From JAOUJD01 sp963726405 (GTDB lineage: Bacteria > Pseudomonadota > Gammaproteobacteria > Burkholderiales > Burkholderiaceae_F): a stretch of DNA of 64,000 bases. How positions within the stretch are numbered: position 1 is the stretch's first letter; each line of letters starts with the position of its first letter. Position numbers and translations under genes: made by a program. The stretch covers positions 1 through 64,000 of the forward strand of contig CAVSCF010000014.1 of the NCBI GenBank assembly GCA_963726405.1, given 5' to 3'. Under the pieces are notes generated by a model. That model was given only the letters and a program-made list of their open reading frames with translations, did no database searches and was not told the origin of the DNA. Shown here piece after piece: positions 9,003 through 17,685 of this stretch.

Positions 9003-9028
9003 AAAACGCCCCCAGGTGGGGGCGTTTT
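9003..9028 (-). terminator. Rho-independent terminator after tRNA-Ser
   Basis: Near-perfect hairpin AAAACGCCCCC/GGGGGCGTTTT with a 4-nt loop, immediately downstream of the tRNA-Ser 3' end on the minus strand. It is symmetric, with a T-run on both strands, but only the minus-strand tRNA is adjacent. The following stretch to 8796 holds no gene; the 12-mer CGGATAGCTCGC occurs twice in it (about 8824 and 8870). Confidence 0.85.
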
Positions 9029-9031
9029 CCT

Positions 9032-9125
9032 TGGCGGAGACGGACGGATTCGAACCGTCGATGCACGTTTTTGCGCGCATGCTCCCTTAGCAGGGGAGTG
9101 CCTTCGACCTCTCGGCCACGTCTCC
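9032..9125 (-). tRNA. tRNA-Ser (anticodon GCT)
   Basis: 94-nt class II tRNA starting GGAGACGTGGCCGAGAGG, with anticodon arm CTCCC-CTGCTAA-GGGAG (GCT, reading AGC/AGU), a long variable arm around GCATGCGCGCAAAAACGTGCATC, T loop GGTTCGAATCC and acceptor CGTCTCC, then G and CCA. It lies 81 bp downstream of lysC, a placement common in Burkholderiales. Confidence 0.97.
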
Positions 9126-9143
9126 TGTGACGCTGAAAACAGT

Positions 9144-9203
9144 GCGCGGGCAGAAGCCCGCGCGGGAACCGGAGTTTAGACGTTGCCGCGCATCGCGGCA
9201 ACG
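9144..9203 (-). terminator. Hairpins downstream of lysC
   Basis: Two inverted repeats follow the lysC stop. The first is a perfect 10-bp stem CGTTGCCGCG/CGCGGCAACG (9181-9203) with a 3-nt loop; the second is GCGCGGGC/GCCCGCGC (9144-9163). Neither is followed by a real T-run, so they may be a weak terminator or a processing site between lysC and tRNA-Ser. Confidence 0.45.
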
Positions 9204-9206
9204 CGA

Positions 9207-10463
9207 TCAGACGATGGCGTGGTCCAGGCCGAACGCCTTGTGCAGGGCGCGGACGGCCAGTTCCATGTACTTGTCTTCCACGACGACCGAGATCTTGATC
9301 TCGCTGGTGGAGATCATCTGGATGTTGATCCCCTCCTCCGACAGCGTGCGGAACATCAGGCTGGCGACGCCGACGTGCGACCGCATGGCGATGCCGACGA
9401 TCGAGACCTTGGCGATCTTCTGGTCGCCGACGATCTCGCGCGCACCGACGTGCTGCTTGACCTTCGAGTTCAGCACGTCCATCGCCTTCGCATACTCGTT
9501 GCGATGGACGGTGAACGAGAAGTCGGTCGTGCCGTCGACGCTGATGTTCTGCACGATCATGTCGACGTCGACGTTGGCGTCGGCAATCGGGCCGAGGATC
9601 TGGTAGGCGATGCCGGGCCGGTCGGGCACGCGCGTCAGGGTGATCTTGGCTTCGTCGCGCGAGAACGCGACGCCGGATATGACGGCCTTTTCCATCGTGT
9701 GGTCATCCTCGAAGGTGATCAGCGTGCCGGAGGTCGCTTCCTCGGCGAGCGGGAAATCGGGGTCGGTCAGGCTGGACAGGACGCGCAGCGGGACCTTGTA
9801 CTTGCCGGCGAATTCGACCGAACGGATCTGCAGCACCTTCGACCCGAGGCTCGCCATCTCGAGCATCTCCTCGAAGGTGATCTTCTTCAGCCGCTGCGCT
9901 TCGGGCACGATGCGCGGGTCGGTCGTGTAGACACCGTCGACGTCCGTGTAGATCAAACACTCATCGGCCTTCAGCGCGGCCGCCATCGCGACCGCCGAAG
10001 TGTCCGAGCCACCGCGGCCGAGCGTCGTCAGGTTGCCGTGCTCGTCCGCGCCCTGGAAGCCGGCGACGACGACGATCGCGCCCTGCGCCAGATCCGCGCG
10101 GATCTTCTTCTCGTCGATCTCGATGATGCGGGCCTTCGTGAACGCACTGTCCGTCAGCACGTGGACCTGCGGGCCGGTGTAGCTCTTCGCCTTGAGGCCG
10201 CGTTCCATCAGCGCCATCGACAGCAGACCGATCGTCACCTGTTCGCCGGTCGAGGCGATGACGTCGAGTTCGCGGGGATCCGGACTGGCCTGGATTTCCT
10301 TCGCGAGCGCGATCAGCCGGTTCGTCTCGCCGCTCATCGCGGACACGACGACGACGAGCTGGTGACCCGCGCGGTGCCACTTTTCGAGGCGTCGCGCGAC
10401 GTTGCGGATGCGCTCGACGTTGCCGACCGACGTACCGCCGTACTTGTGAACGATGAGAGCCAT
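9207..10463 (-). CDS. lysC: Aspartate kinase
   Basis: Phosphorylates L-aspartate, the first step to lysine, threonine and methionine, in the cytoplasm. 418 residues, the usual length for monofunctional kinases. The N-terminal amino-acid-kinase domain begins ALIVHKYGGTSVG and contains VVVVSAMSGETNRL, STGEQVTIGLLS, GFQGADEHGNLTTLGRGGSD and YTDVDGVYTTDPR. Two C-terminal ACT domains (about 265-418) include TRVPDRPGIAYQILG and INIQMISTSEIKISVVV, the segment that binds lysine or threonine for feedback inhibition. ATG at 10463 has a TATAAT box 42 nt upstream. Intergenic to tilS by 77 bp, so probably transcribed from its own promoter. Confidence 0.97.
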   Translation of the reverse strand: MALIVHKYGGTSVGNVERIRNVARRLEKWHRAGHQLVVVVSAMSGETNRLIALAKEIQASPDPRELDVIASTGEQVTIGLLSMALMERGLKAKSYTGPQVHVLTDSAFTKARIIEIDEKKIRADLAQGAIVVVAGFQGADEHGNLTTLGRGGSDTSAVAMAAALKADECLIYTDVDGVYTTDPRIVPEAQRLKKITFEEMLEMASLGSKVLQIRSVEFAGKYKVPLRVLSSLTDPDFPLAEEATSGTLITFEDDHTMEKAVISGVAFSRDEAKITLTRVPDRPGIAYQILGPIADANVDVDMIVQNISVDGTTDFSFTVHRNEYAKAMDVLNSKVKQHVGAREIVGDQKIAKVSIVGIAMRSHVGVASLMFRTLSEEGINIQMISTSEIKISVVVEDKYMELAVRALHKAFGLDHAIV

Positions 10464-10504
10464 GTTGGCCGAGCCCCGCTTCCCCGCGTGATGAGCAGCC
10501 GTGA

Positions 10505-10510
10505 ATTATA
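10505..10510 (-). promoter_or_regulatory. -10 box of lysC
   Basis: Perfect TATAAT on the minus strand in the tilS-lysC gap, about 35 nt from the expected transcript start to the lysC ATG. No good -35 box is visible at the normal distance. Confidence 0.5.
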
Positions 10511-10540
10511 AGGAGCGCGGGCGGCCGCTCCTGCGCTGCG

Positions 10541-12004
10541 TCAGGGAATGCGGTCGATGAGGCCGGCGTCGGGTCGCCATTCGATGACGATGCGCTCGCC
10601 GTCACGGTCCGTCATGCGTACGTCGGCTCCCAGCCCCGCGACGTAGATCAGTTCGTCCTCGCGCCACAGCAGCGGCAGCCGCCCGCGCTCGAATTCCGGG
10701 ATGCCGGCATCCTGGAACAGGCGCTTCAGCGTGCGGGATGGCCGCGTGGGGTGTGGTTTGAAGCGCTCTCCGCCGCCCCGCGGACGCACCTCGAGGCTCG
10801 CCTGGGCCAGCCACTCGGGGTCGAAGCCTTCCTCGTCCAGCACAGGCTGGAAATGCAGCGCCCCGCCCCACCCCGGAACACTGACCTCCCGCTCCCCACC
10901 CCAGCGAAACGCCTGCGCATCACGGGACTCATGGTCGGCCTCCTTCAGCAGCAGCAGGCCGCGATAACGGCGCACCTCGCGGTCGCCGACCCGCACCAGC
11001 AATCGGGCATCGCTGCGGGCGGTACGGGCCTGGTCGAGCAGTTCGAGCAGGCGTGCACGGCTGGGCGGCTCGACCCCGGCCCGGTCGAGCCAGGCGCGCA
11101 CCAAGGCCGTCTGTCGGGCGAGTGGCAAGGCAGCGATACGTTCGAGCCACACCATGCCCTCCGGCGCGCCCTCGGAAGCGGCGGCCAGGTCGGCCTCCGC
11201 GATGGATCGCAACACCTCGGCCGCCTCGCCGACGAGTTCCACAGAGCGGGCCGCGGCGGCGCGAAAGCCGGGGCGCAGTTCGTCCAGGCGCGGGAGAACG
11301 TCGGCCCGCAGCGCGTTCCTCAGCAGCGCACGCTCGTCGTTCGACTCGTCCTCGACGTGGGCGATCGCGTGCTCCCTCACGTAGTCCTCGATGGCGGCGC
11401 GCGACACATCGACGAACGGCCGCACGAGCAGCAGGTCGGTGCCGAACGTGCGGCTCGGGGGAAACGCGGCGAGTCCGTCCACGCCGGCGCCACGCAGCCA
11501 ATGGATCAGGAACGTCTCGAGCCGGTCTTCACGATGATGCGCGGTGAGCACGATGCGGGCGCCAGCCTCGCGCGCTGCGTCGGCCAGCGCACCGTAGCGG
11601 GCCTCGCGCGCGGCCGCCTCCAGTCCCTGCCCGCGTCGCTTCACCTCCACTCGGCGCACGATGAACCCCACCCCGCGTGCCGCCGCTTCCTTCTCGCAAT
11701 GGAGCAGCCATGCGTCGGCGTTCGGACTGAGCCCGTGGTGAACATGGACGGCGACCAGGCGGCGGACCCCCGAGGCGCGCAGCCGCGCGGCGGTGTCCAG
11801 CAAGGCCATCGAGTCGCGGCCACCGCTCAGGGCGATCATCACGACTTCGCCGCGCCGCGCGGGCGCGCGCTTCATAGGTTCTGAGGACTGCGCTTCAGCG
11901 TCGCGCAAGCCGCCGATCGCGCGCGCCAGTGCGTCGCGAACGGACTGCAGCAGCGGCGAGGACTCGGGATCAGCCTTCGGCCGTCGTGCTCTTGAACTTG
12001 CCAT
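10541..12004 (-). CDS. tilS: tRNA(Ile)-lysidine synthetase
   Basis: Converts C34 of tRNA-Ile(CAU) to lysidine using ATP and lysine, making it read AUA. The N-terminal PP-loop ATPase motif is ALSGGRDSMALLD (about residues 58-70; family consensus SGGxDS), followed by VHVHHGLSPNADAW and LTAHHREDRLETFLIHWLRG. The C-terminal third holds the TilS substrate-binding and C-terminal domains (RPRGGGERFKPHPTRPSRTLKRLFQDAGIP, broken here for display). 487 residues. ATG at 12004 overlaps the end of accA by 35 bp; a start further in, at the ATG of MKRAPARRGE, is possible and would remove the overlap. Essential gene in most bacteria. Confidence 0.95.
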   Translation of the reverse strand: MASSRARRPKADPESSPLLQSVRDALARAIGGLRDAEAQSSEPMKRAPARRGEVVMIALSGGRDSMALLDTAARLRASGVRRLVAVHVHHGLSPNADAWLLHCEKEAAARGVGFIVRRVEVKRRGQGLEAAAREARYGALADAAREAGARIVLTAHHREDRLETFLIHWLRGAGVDGLAAFPPSRTFGTDLLLVRPFVDVSRAAIEDYVREHAIAHVEDESNDERALLRNALRADVLPRLDELRPGFRAAAARSVELVGEAAEVLRSIAEADLAAASEGAPEGMVWLERIAALPLARQTALVRAWLDRAGVEPPSRARLLELLDQARTARSDARLLVRVGDREVRRYRGLLLLKEADHESRDAQAFRWGGEREVSVPGWGGALHFQPVLDEEGFDPEWLAQASLEVRPRGGGERFKPHPTRPSRTLKRLFQDAGIPEFERGRLPLLWREDELIYVAGLGADVRMTDRDGERIVIEWRPDAGLIDRIP

Positions 12005-12944
12005 AGGCGAGCAGCCGCTCGTGACGCGCGTTGAGCAGTTCGCGGGTCTTAAGTCCCTGGAACTGGCGCAATGTGTCCGCGAGCGCGCGTTTCAGCATCG
12101 ACGCCATCTGCTTCGGGTCGCGGTGTGCTCCGCCGAGGGGCTCGGCCACGATCTTGTCGATCACGCCGAGCGCCTTGAGTCGATGTGCGGTGAGGCCGAG
12201 GGCCTCGGCCGCTTCCGGCGCCTTGTCGGCGCTTTTCCACAGGATCGACGCGCAGCCTTCCGGCGAGATCACCGAGTAGGTCGCGTACTGCAGCATCAGA
12301 ACGGCATCACCCACCGCGATCGCGAGCGCACCGCCCGAGCCGCCTTCCCCGATGATCGTCGAGACGATGGGCACCTTGAGCTGGGACATCTCGTAGAGGT
12401 TGCGGCCGATGGCTTCGGACTGGCCGCGCTCCTCCGCGTCGATGCCCGGATACGCGCCCGGCGTATCGACGAAGGTGAACAGCGGCAACCCGAACTTCTC
12501 CGCGAGCTTCATCAGGCGCAGCGCCTTCCGATAGCCCTCCGGCTTGCTCATGCCGAAGTTGCGCAGCGCGCGCTCCTTGGTGTCCCGCCCCTTCTGGTGG
12601 CCGAGCACCATCACGGGCGTGCCATTGAAGCGCGCCAACCCGCCAACGATGGACAGGTCGTCCGCGAAGGACCGGTCGCCGTGCAGCTCGTGAAAGTCGG
12701 TGAAGATGTCCGCGATGTAGTCGAGCGTGTAGGGCCGCTGCGGATGCCGGGCGAGCTGCGACACCTGCCACGGCGACAGCTTGGCGTAGATGTCCTTCAG
12801 CAGCGCCTGGCTCTTCTTCTGCAGCCGTTCGATCTCGTCGGAGATGTCCACGGCGGAATCGTCCTGCACGAATCGCAGTTCTTCGATCTTCGTCTCGAGC
12901 TCAGCGATCGGCTGCTCGAAATCGAGGAAGGTCATCTTGGCCAT
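11970..12944 (-). CDS. accA: Acetyl-CoA carboxylase carboxyltransferase subunit alpha
   Basis: Alpha subunit of the carboxyltransferase that moves CO2 from carboxybiotin to acetyl-CoA, giving malonyl-CoA for fatty-acid synthesis; partner of AccD, which is not in the window. 324 residues, the standard length. Landmarks: MTFLDFEQPIAELETKIEEL at the start, RPYTLDYIADIFTDFHELHGDR, VMVLGHQKGRDTKE, NFGMSKPEGYRKALRLM, TFVDTPGAYPGIDAEERGQS and GEGGSGGALAIAVGD. Downstream of the alkA-like gene by 8 bp and overlapping tilS, so part of a cysS-alkA-accA-tilS transcript. Confidence 0.98.
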   Translation of the reverse strand: MAKMTFLDFEQPIAELETKIEELRFVQDDSAVDISDEIERLQKKSQALLKDIYAKLSPWQVSQLARHPQRPYTLDYIADIFTDFHELHGDRSFADDLSIVGGLARFNGTPVMVLGHQKGRDTKERALRNFGMSKPEGYRKALRLMKLAEKFGLPLFTFVDTPGAYPGIDAEERGQSEAIGRNLYEMSQLKVPIVSTIIGEGGSGGALAIAVGDAVLMLQYATYSVISPEGCASILWKSADKAPEAAEALGLTAHRLKALGVIDKIVAEPLGGAHRDPKQMASMLKRALADTLRQFQGLKTRELLNARHERLLAYGKFKSTTAEG

Positions 12945-12952
12945 AGGCTCGC

Positions 12953-13594
12953 TCAGTACTCCACGGGGACCGGATCCAGGCTGCGCCAGAGGTACCAGGT
13001 CGCGACACTGCGCCAGGGTGCCCAGTCGACTGCCAGCGACTCGACGCGGGCGCGCCTATCGCGCCCGACGATCGGTTCACCGTCCAGATAATGCAGGCTC
13101 ACCGCCCGCATCAGCCCGAGATCGTCCAGCGGCAGGACATTAGGGCGTAGCAGGTTGAAGATCAAGAACATCTCGGCGGTCCACCGACCGATGCCGCGGA
13201 TGTCGGTCAGCTCGGCGATGATCGCCTCGTCGTCCAGTTCCTCGAAGCGGGTCGGATCCACCCGCCCGCTGATGAAGTGCTCGCAGAGGTCGCGGATGTA
13301 CTCGGCCTTGCGCTCGGACAGGCCGCAGCCGCGCAATGTCGTCGCCCGTCGTCGCAGCACGCTCTTCGGCGTGAGCTCGCCGCACGTGGCGCAGAACCGG
13401 CCCCACACGGCGTCGGCCGCCTTCACGGAGATCTGCTGGCCGACGATCGAGCGGGCCAGCGTGCTGAAGGCGTCGCCGCGCGATGCCAGCGCGACCCGCG
13501 GATGTGCGGCGATGATCCCCCCGAGCGTCGAGTCCGACGCCGCGAGCGCGCGTTTGGCGCGGGCCCAGTACGCCGGCCGGGAGGTCCCGTTCAC
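12953..13594 (-). CDS. DNA-3-methyladenine glycosylase II (HhH-GPD family)
   Basis: Base-excision repair enzyme that removes alkylated purines. 213 residues with the helix-hairpin-helix/GPD fold: SIVGQQISVKAADAVWGRF, the hairpin ITDIRGIGRWTAEMFL-type segment (here LTDIRGIGRWTAEMFLIF) and the catalytic aspartate in VLPLDDLGLMRAV. It is the short AlkA type, without the N-terminal domain of E. coli AlkA. Its ATG overlaps the cysS stop by 4 bp (ATGA), showing translational coupling. This cysS-alkA-accA order is common in Burkholderiales. Confidence 0.92.
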   Translation of the reverse strand: MNGTSRPAYWARAKRALAASDSTLGGIIAAHPRVALASRGDAFSTLARSIVGQQISVKAADAVWGRFCATCGELTPKSVLRRRATTLRGCGLSERKAEYIRDLCEHFISGRVDPTRFEELDDEAIIAELTDIRGIGRWTAEMFLIFNLLRPNVLPLDDLGLMRAVSLHYLDGEPIVGRDRRARVESLAVDWAPWRSVATWYLWRSLDPVPVEY

Positions 13595-14958
13595 TGCCGG
13601 CGCCAGGTCGTTCCGCCCGGTCCGTCCTCGAGCACGATGCCTTCAGCGCTCAGCGCCGCGCGGATGCGATCCGCCTCGGCGAAATCCCGCGTCTTCTTTG
13701 CCGCCGTGCGCTGGGCGATGAGCGTTCCGATGCGCGCCGCCTCGGCATCATCGCCGTCCCCGCGGAGGAACTGCTGCGGATCCCGCTGCAGCAGGCCGAG
13801 CGGCTCGGCGAGCCCGCGCAGCTGACGCGCGAGGGCCGGCGACTTGGTGCGGTTCACCTCGGCCGCGAGGTCGAACAGCGCGGCGATCGCCACCGGCGTG
13901 TTGAAGTCGTCGTTCATCGCCGCGGCGAAACGCTGCGCGTGCGCCTCGTCCCAGTCGACGGCGCCGTCGTCGCCCGCCGTGTCGCGCAAGGCCGTGTACA
14001 GCCGGCTCAGCGCGCTTCTCGCTTCGACGATCTGGTCTTCGGAAAACTGCAGCTGGCTGCGGTAGTGCGTGCGCAGCAGATAGAAACGGACGACTTCCCA
14101 GTCGAAGCGCTCGACGGCGTCGCGGATCGTGACGACGTTGCCGAGCGACTTGGACATCTTGTCCTCGCCCATCCGCAGCGCACCCGTGTGCACCCAGATA
14201 TCGGCAAACGGCTCGCCGAACGCGCCCTCGCTCTGCGCGATCTCGTTCTCGTGGTGCGGAAAGATCAGGTCCGGCCCGCCGCCGTGGAGGTCGAAGTGCC
14301 GGCCGAGCAACTGGCTCGCCATCGCCGAGCACTCGATATGCCAACCGGGCCGACCCGCGCCCCAGCGGGAGGTCCATTGCGGCTCACCAGGCTTCGCGCG
14401 CTTCCACAGGACGAAGTCGAGCGGATCGCGCTTGCTGGTGTCGATCGCGACTCGCTCGCCAGCGCGCAGTTCGTCCAGTGCGCGGCCGGAGAGCTTGCCG
14501 TAGCCCTGGAAGCTGCGCACGGCGTAGTTCACGTCGCCATCTGTCGCCTGGTACGCCAGCCCCTTGTCCTCGAGCAGGCCGATGAGGTCGAGCATCTGGG
14601 GAATGAACTGCGTCGCGCGCGGTTCGTGGTCCGGCGCGGCCATGCCCAGCGCGCTGAAGTCCTCGTGCATCACCTTGATGAAGCGCGTCGTCAGTTCGGA
14701 CGGCGTTTCCCCGTTCTCGGCGGCGCGCTGGATGATCTTGTCGTCGATGTCGGTGATGTTGCGGACATAGGTGACGCGATAGCCGGCGGCACGCAGCCAT
14801 CGCTGCATCACGTCGAACGCGACGAACGTCCGGCCGTGGCCGATGTGGGTGCGGTCGTAGGTGGTCACCCCGCACACATACATCCGGACGTGGCCCGGCT
14901 CGAGCGGCTCGAGCGGCTGCTTCCGGCGCGACAGCGTGTTGTAGATCTCGACCGTCAT
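13591..14958 (-). CDS. cysS: Cysteinyl-tRNA synthetase
   Basis: Charges tRNA-Cys. 455 residues, normal length. Class I signatures: the zinc/active-site region VCGVTTYDRTHIGHGRTFVAF (HIGH motif) and KMSKSLGN; also CSAMASQLLGRHFDLHGGG with zinc ligands and FPHHENEIAQSE. The DALR anticodon-binding region is at the C-terminus (AQRTAAKKTRDFAEADRIR). ATG at 14958. First gene of the operon leading to tilS, with a 227-bp divergent intergenic region towards the TPR gene. Confidence 0.98.
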   Translation of the reverse strand: MTVEIYNTLSRRKQPLEPLEPGHVRMYVCGVTTYDRTHIGHGRTFVAFDVMQRWLRAAGYRVTYVRNITDIDDKIIQRAAENGETPSELTTRFIKVMHEDFSALGMAAPDHEPRATQFIPQMLDLIGLLEDKGLAYQATDGDVNYAVRSFQGYGKLSGRALDELRAGERVAIDTSKRDPLDFVLWKRAKPGEPQWTSRWGAGRPGWHIECSAMASQLLGRHFDLHGGGPDLIFPHHENEIAQSEGAFGEPFADIWVHTGALRMGEDKMSKSLGNVVTIRDAVERFDWEVVRFYLLRTHYRSQLQFSEDQIVEARSALSRLYTALRDTAGDDGAVDWDEAHAQRFAAAMNDDFNTPVAIAALFDLAAEVNRTKSPALARQLRGLAEPLGLLQRDPQQFLRGDGDDAEAARIGTLIAQRTAAKKTRDFAEADRIRAALSAEGIVLEDGPGGTTWRRQ

Positions 14959-15089
14959 GGAACTTCACCCCTTGGGAAGAACATCCGGCGAACCGGACGG
15001 AAATGCGAGCGCGCGGACGGAAACCAGCAGATCTCGGTCAACAACGCAGCGCGGACATTTCGAGGGGCCGACGTGATTGGGGTGGGCTG

Positions 15090-15095
15090 TAGAAT
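15090..15095 (+). promoter_or_regulatory. -10 box of the TPR-ppiA-ppiB-lpxH operon
   Basis: TAGAAT in the context CTGTAGAATCGGC, about 90 nt before the ATG of the TPR gene, in the 227-bp divergent cysS/TPR spacer (14959-15185). No convincing -35 box. The same CTGTAGAAT-type box recurs before other genes here. Confidence 0.45.
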
Positions 15096-15185
15096 CGGCC
15101 GCAGTATATCAATCACTCAGTAGATGTACGGGTTCCGGAAGGAACGCCGTCGTGCATCGCGAACGGCCGGTGACCCGGCACATTC

Positions 15186-15770
15186 ATGCCAACGACGCTT
15201 CGCTCGCTCGCCTTCGCCGGTCTCGGGCTCCTCGCGACATTGCCAGCGGCAACGCTGGCACAGATCTCGTCGCCCGCGCAGTCGGTCCCGTCTCCGGCCA
15301 CCGAACGCGTCGAACTCACCGAACTTCAGCAGGTGCAGAAGCTGATGGGCGCGGGACAGATGAAGCAGGCCCTGGCGCGCGCCGATGCCCACCTCGCAAA
15401 GAATCCGCGCGACGCCCAGATGCGTTTCGTGCGCGGGGTGATCCTGTCGGAACTCAAGGACACGGCCGGCGCGCGCGAGGTCTTCGAGCGCCTGACCGAA
15501 GAGTTTCCGGAACTGCCCGAGCCTTACAACAATCTCGGTGTCATCTATGCCTCGGAGGGCAAGTTCGATCGCGCCCGGACGCTGCTGGAAACGGCGCTCA
15601 CGGTGCGTCCGAATTACGCCACCGCGCAGGAAAACCTCGGCGACATCTACCTGCAGATGAGCGTCGACGCCTATCAGCGCGCAGCGAAGCTCCAGCCCGG
15701 CAGCCGCACGGCGAGCAACAAGCTGGCACTGACGCGCGAACTGCTCGCCAAGACCCGTGTCGCCCCCTGA
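15186..15770 (+). CDS. Periplasmic tetratricopeptide-repeat protein
   Basis: 194-residue protein with a signal peptide (MPTTLRSLAFAGLGLLATLP..LAQ, cleavage near residue 26) and three TPR-like units: AGQMKQALARADAHLAKNP, ELPEPYNNLGVIYASEGKFDRA and NYATAQENLGDIYLQMSVDAYQRA. TPRs are protein-binding scaffolds; the exact partner is unknown. It is conserved immediately upstream of ppiA/ppiB/lpxH in related bacteria, and sits 18 bp before ppiA, so an envelope role alongside the prolyl isomerases is inferred. Confidence 0.85.
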   Translation: MPTTLRSLAFAGLGLLATLPAATLAQISSPAQSVPSPATERVELTELQQVQKLMGAGQMKQALARADAHLAKNPRDAQMRFVRGVILSELKDTAGAREVFERLTEEFPELPEPYNNLGVIYASEGKFDRARTLLETALTVRPNYATAQENLGDIYLQMSVDAYQRAAKLQPGSRTASNKLALTRELLAKTRVAP

Positions 15771-15788
15771 CCTTTCGCAAGGAGTCCG

Positions 15789-16355
15789 ATGAAGACCACG
15801 ACGCTGCTGTTCAGTGCCGCACTCATGCTCGGCATCACCGCCGCTTCCGCGCAGAGCTCCGCCCCGCGCGTTGCGCTTGAAACCTCGCAGGGCCGGATCG
15901 TTCTGGAACTCGCGCCCAAGGAAGCGCCCAAGACGGTCGACAACTTCCTCGCTTACGTGAAGGCGGGGCACTACGACGGCACGGTGTTCCACCGCGTCAT
16001 CCCGACCTTCATGATCCAGGGCGGTGGCTACAGTGCCGACCTCACCGAGCGCCCGACGCGCGCGCCGATTCCGCTCGAGAGCAAGAACGGCCTGAAGAAC
16101 GAACGCGGCACGGTCGCCATGGCGCGCCGCGGAGACCCGAATTCCGCCACCGCCCAGTTCTTCATCAACGTCGTGGACAATCCGCGGCTCGATTATCCGA
16201 GCTTCGACGGCAACGGTTACGCCGTCTTCGGCAAGGTGATCGAAGGCATGGACGTCGTCGACAAGATCAGGGACGTGCCGACCGGCAGCCGGGGCGGCCA
16301 CCAGAACGTGCCGGAGACGCCGGTCACGATCAAGTCCGCGCGCATCGTCAAGTAA
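15789..16355 (+). CDS. ppiA: Periplasmic cyclophilin-type peptidyl-prolyl isomerase
   Basis: Cis-trans isomerase for proline bonds in exported proteins. 188 residues: signal peptide MKTTTLLFSAALMLGITAASA, then the cyclophilin fold with VALETSQGRIVLEL, APKTVDNFLAYVKAGHYDGT, the active-site FHRVIPTFMIQGGG and NSATAQFFINVVDN. Preceded by an AAGGAG ribosome site and followed 17 bp later by ppiB, its cytoplasmic paralogue, evidently a tandem duplication in the family's history. Confidence 0.95.
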   Translation: MKTTTLLFSAALMLGITAASAQSSAPRVALETSQGRIVLELAPKEAPKTVDNFLAYVKAGHYDGTVFHRVIPTFMIQGGGYSADLTERPTRAPIPLESKNGLKNERGTVAMARRGDPNSATAQFFINVVDNPRLDYPSFDGNGYAVFGKVIEGMDVVDKIRDVPTGSRGGHQNVPETPVTIKSARIVK

Positions 16356-16372
16356 TTCACCAGGGAGCAGCG

Positions 16373-16867
16373 ATGGTTCGCCTCTACACCAACTTCGGCC
16401 CGATCACGATCGAACTCGATCACGAACGTGCGCCGAAAACCGCCGCCAACTTCGAGTCCTACGTGCGCAGCGGCTTCTACGACGGCACGGTGTTCCACCG
16501 GGTCATCAACGGCTTCATGGTCCAGGGCGGCGGGTTCGAGCCCGGGATGCGGCAGAAGACGACCGAGGCGCCGATCGAGAACGAGGCGCGCAACGGCCTG
16601 CGCAACGCCAAGTACACGGTCGCGATGGCGCGCACCGGCGACCCGCATTCGGCCACCGCGCAGTTCTTCATCAACGTTGCCGACAACGATTTCCTCAATC
16701 ACACCGCGCCGAACGCGCAGGGCTGGGGGTATTGCGTCTTCGGCAAGGTGACCGAGGGCTTCACCACCGTCGACAAGATCAAGGCGGTGCGCACCGGCCG
16801 GCAGGGGATGCACCAGGACGTGCCGGAATCGGACGTCCTGCTCGAGCGCGCCGAGATCATCGAGTGA
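16373..16867 (+). CDS. ppiB: Cytoplasmic cyclophilin-type peptidyl-prolyl isomerase
   Basis: 164 residues, the usual PpiB length, with no signal peptide. Cyclophilin landmarks: VRLYTNFGPITIELD, APKTAANFESYVRSGFYDGT, active site FHRVINGFMVQGGG and SATAQFFINVADNDFLNH. It shares the same core as ppiA but lacks the leader, so it acts in the cytoplasm. The TGA stop overlaps the GTG start of lpxH (GTGA), indicating coupled translation. Confidence 0.96.
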   Translation: MVRLYTNFGPITIELDHERAPKTAANFESYVRSGFYDGTVFHRVINGFMVQGGGFEPGMRQKTTEAPIENEARNGLRNAKYTVAMARTGDPHSATAQFFINVADNDFLNHTAPNAQGWGYCVFGKVTEGFTTVDKIKAVRTGRQGMHQDVPESDVLLERAEIIE

Positions 16868-17652
16868 GCCTGGTCGAACCGCCGCCCGTCCTCGCCGTCG
16901 CGGCGACGGCGGCGCCACTGGCCGATCCACTCTTCATCTCCGATCTGCACCTCGCGGCGGAGCGGCCGCGGACGACCGCGCGCTTCCTCAGGTTCCTGCA
17001 GGAGGACGCGCCGCGGCATCGGGAACTCGTCATCCTCGGCGACCTGTTCGAGTTCTGGATCGGCGACGACACGGCCGAGGCGGCGCGACCCGTGATCGAC
17101 GCGCTCGCCGCGACAACGGCGTGCGGAGTGCGGGTGCTGCTGATGCACGGCAACCGGGATCCGCTCCTCGGAAGCGGTTTCGCGGCGGCCACGGGCGGCA
17201 CGCTCCTCGCGGACCCGATCGTCGTCGACGTCGCCGGCACCCCCACCCTGCTGTCCCACGGCGATGCCTGGTGCACGCGCGACGTCGCCTATCAGCAGTT
17301 CCGCGCCCTGGTGCACCAACCGCAGTACCAGCGCGACTTCCTGGCGAAGCCGCTCCCGGAGCGCATCGCGTTCGCGCGCGGCGTCCGCATGCAGAGCGAA
17401 GGCGAGAAGTCGACGAAGGCGATCGGCATCATGGACGTCTCGCCGGACGCCGTCATCGCGGCGCTGCGCACGGCGGGCGTGCATCGCATCATCCACGGAC
17501 ACACGCACCGGCCGGCGCTGCACGTGATGGACCTCGGCGAGGCATCGGCGGAACGCTGGGTGCTGCCGGACTGGGATCTCGACGACCCCGAGCCGCGCGG
17601 CGGCTTTCTGGATTTCCACGCGGGCCAGCCGCGGCTGGTCTTCTTCGACTGA
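16864..17652 (+). CDS. lpxH: UDP-2,3-diacylglucosamine diphosphatase
   Basis: Hydrolyses UDP-2,3-diacylglucosamine to lipid X and UMP in lipid A biosynthesis at the inner-membrane face. 262 residues. Calcineurin-type metallophosphoesterase motifs are complete: FISDLHL, ILGDLFEFWIGDD, MHGNRDPLLG, SHGDAWCTRD and IIHGHTHRP. GTG at 16864 is chosen because it overlaps the ppiB stop and starts just before the conserved PLFISDLHL; a longer in-frame start lies within ppiB. Slightly longer than E. coli LpxH. Confidence 0.95.
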   Translation: MSLVEPPPVLAVAATAAPLADPLFISDLHLAAERPRTTARFLRFLQEDAPRHRELVILGDLFEFWIGDDTAEAARPVIDALAATTACGVRVLLMHGNRDPLLGSGFAAATGGTLLADPIVVDVAGTPTLLSHGDAWCTRDVAYQQFRALVHQPQYQRDFLAKPLPERIAFARGVRMQSEGEKSTKAIGIMDVSPDAVIAALRTAGVHRIIHGHTHRPALHVMDLGEASAERWVLPDWDLDDPEPRGGFLDFHAGQPRLVFFD

Positions 17653-17685
17653 CTTCCCTCGCGGGCCGTGCGCTTCGGCCCGGAC

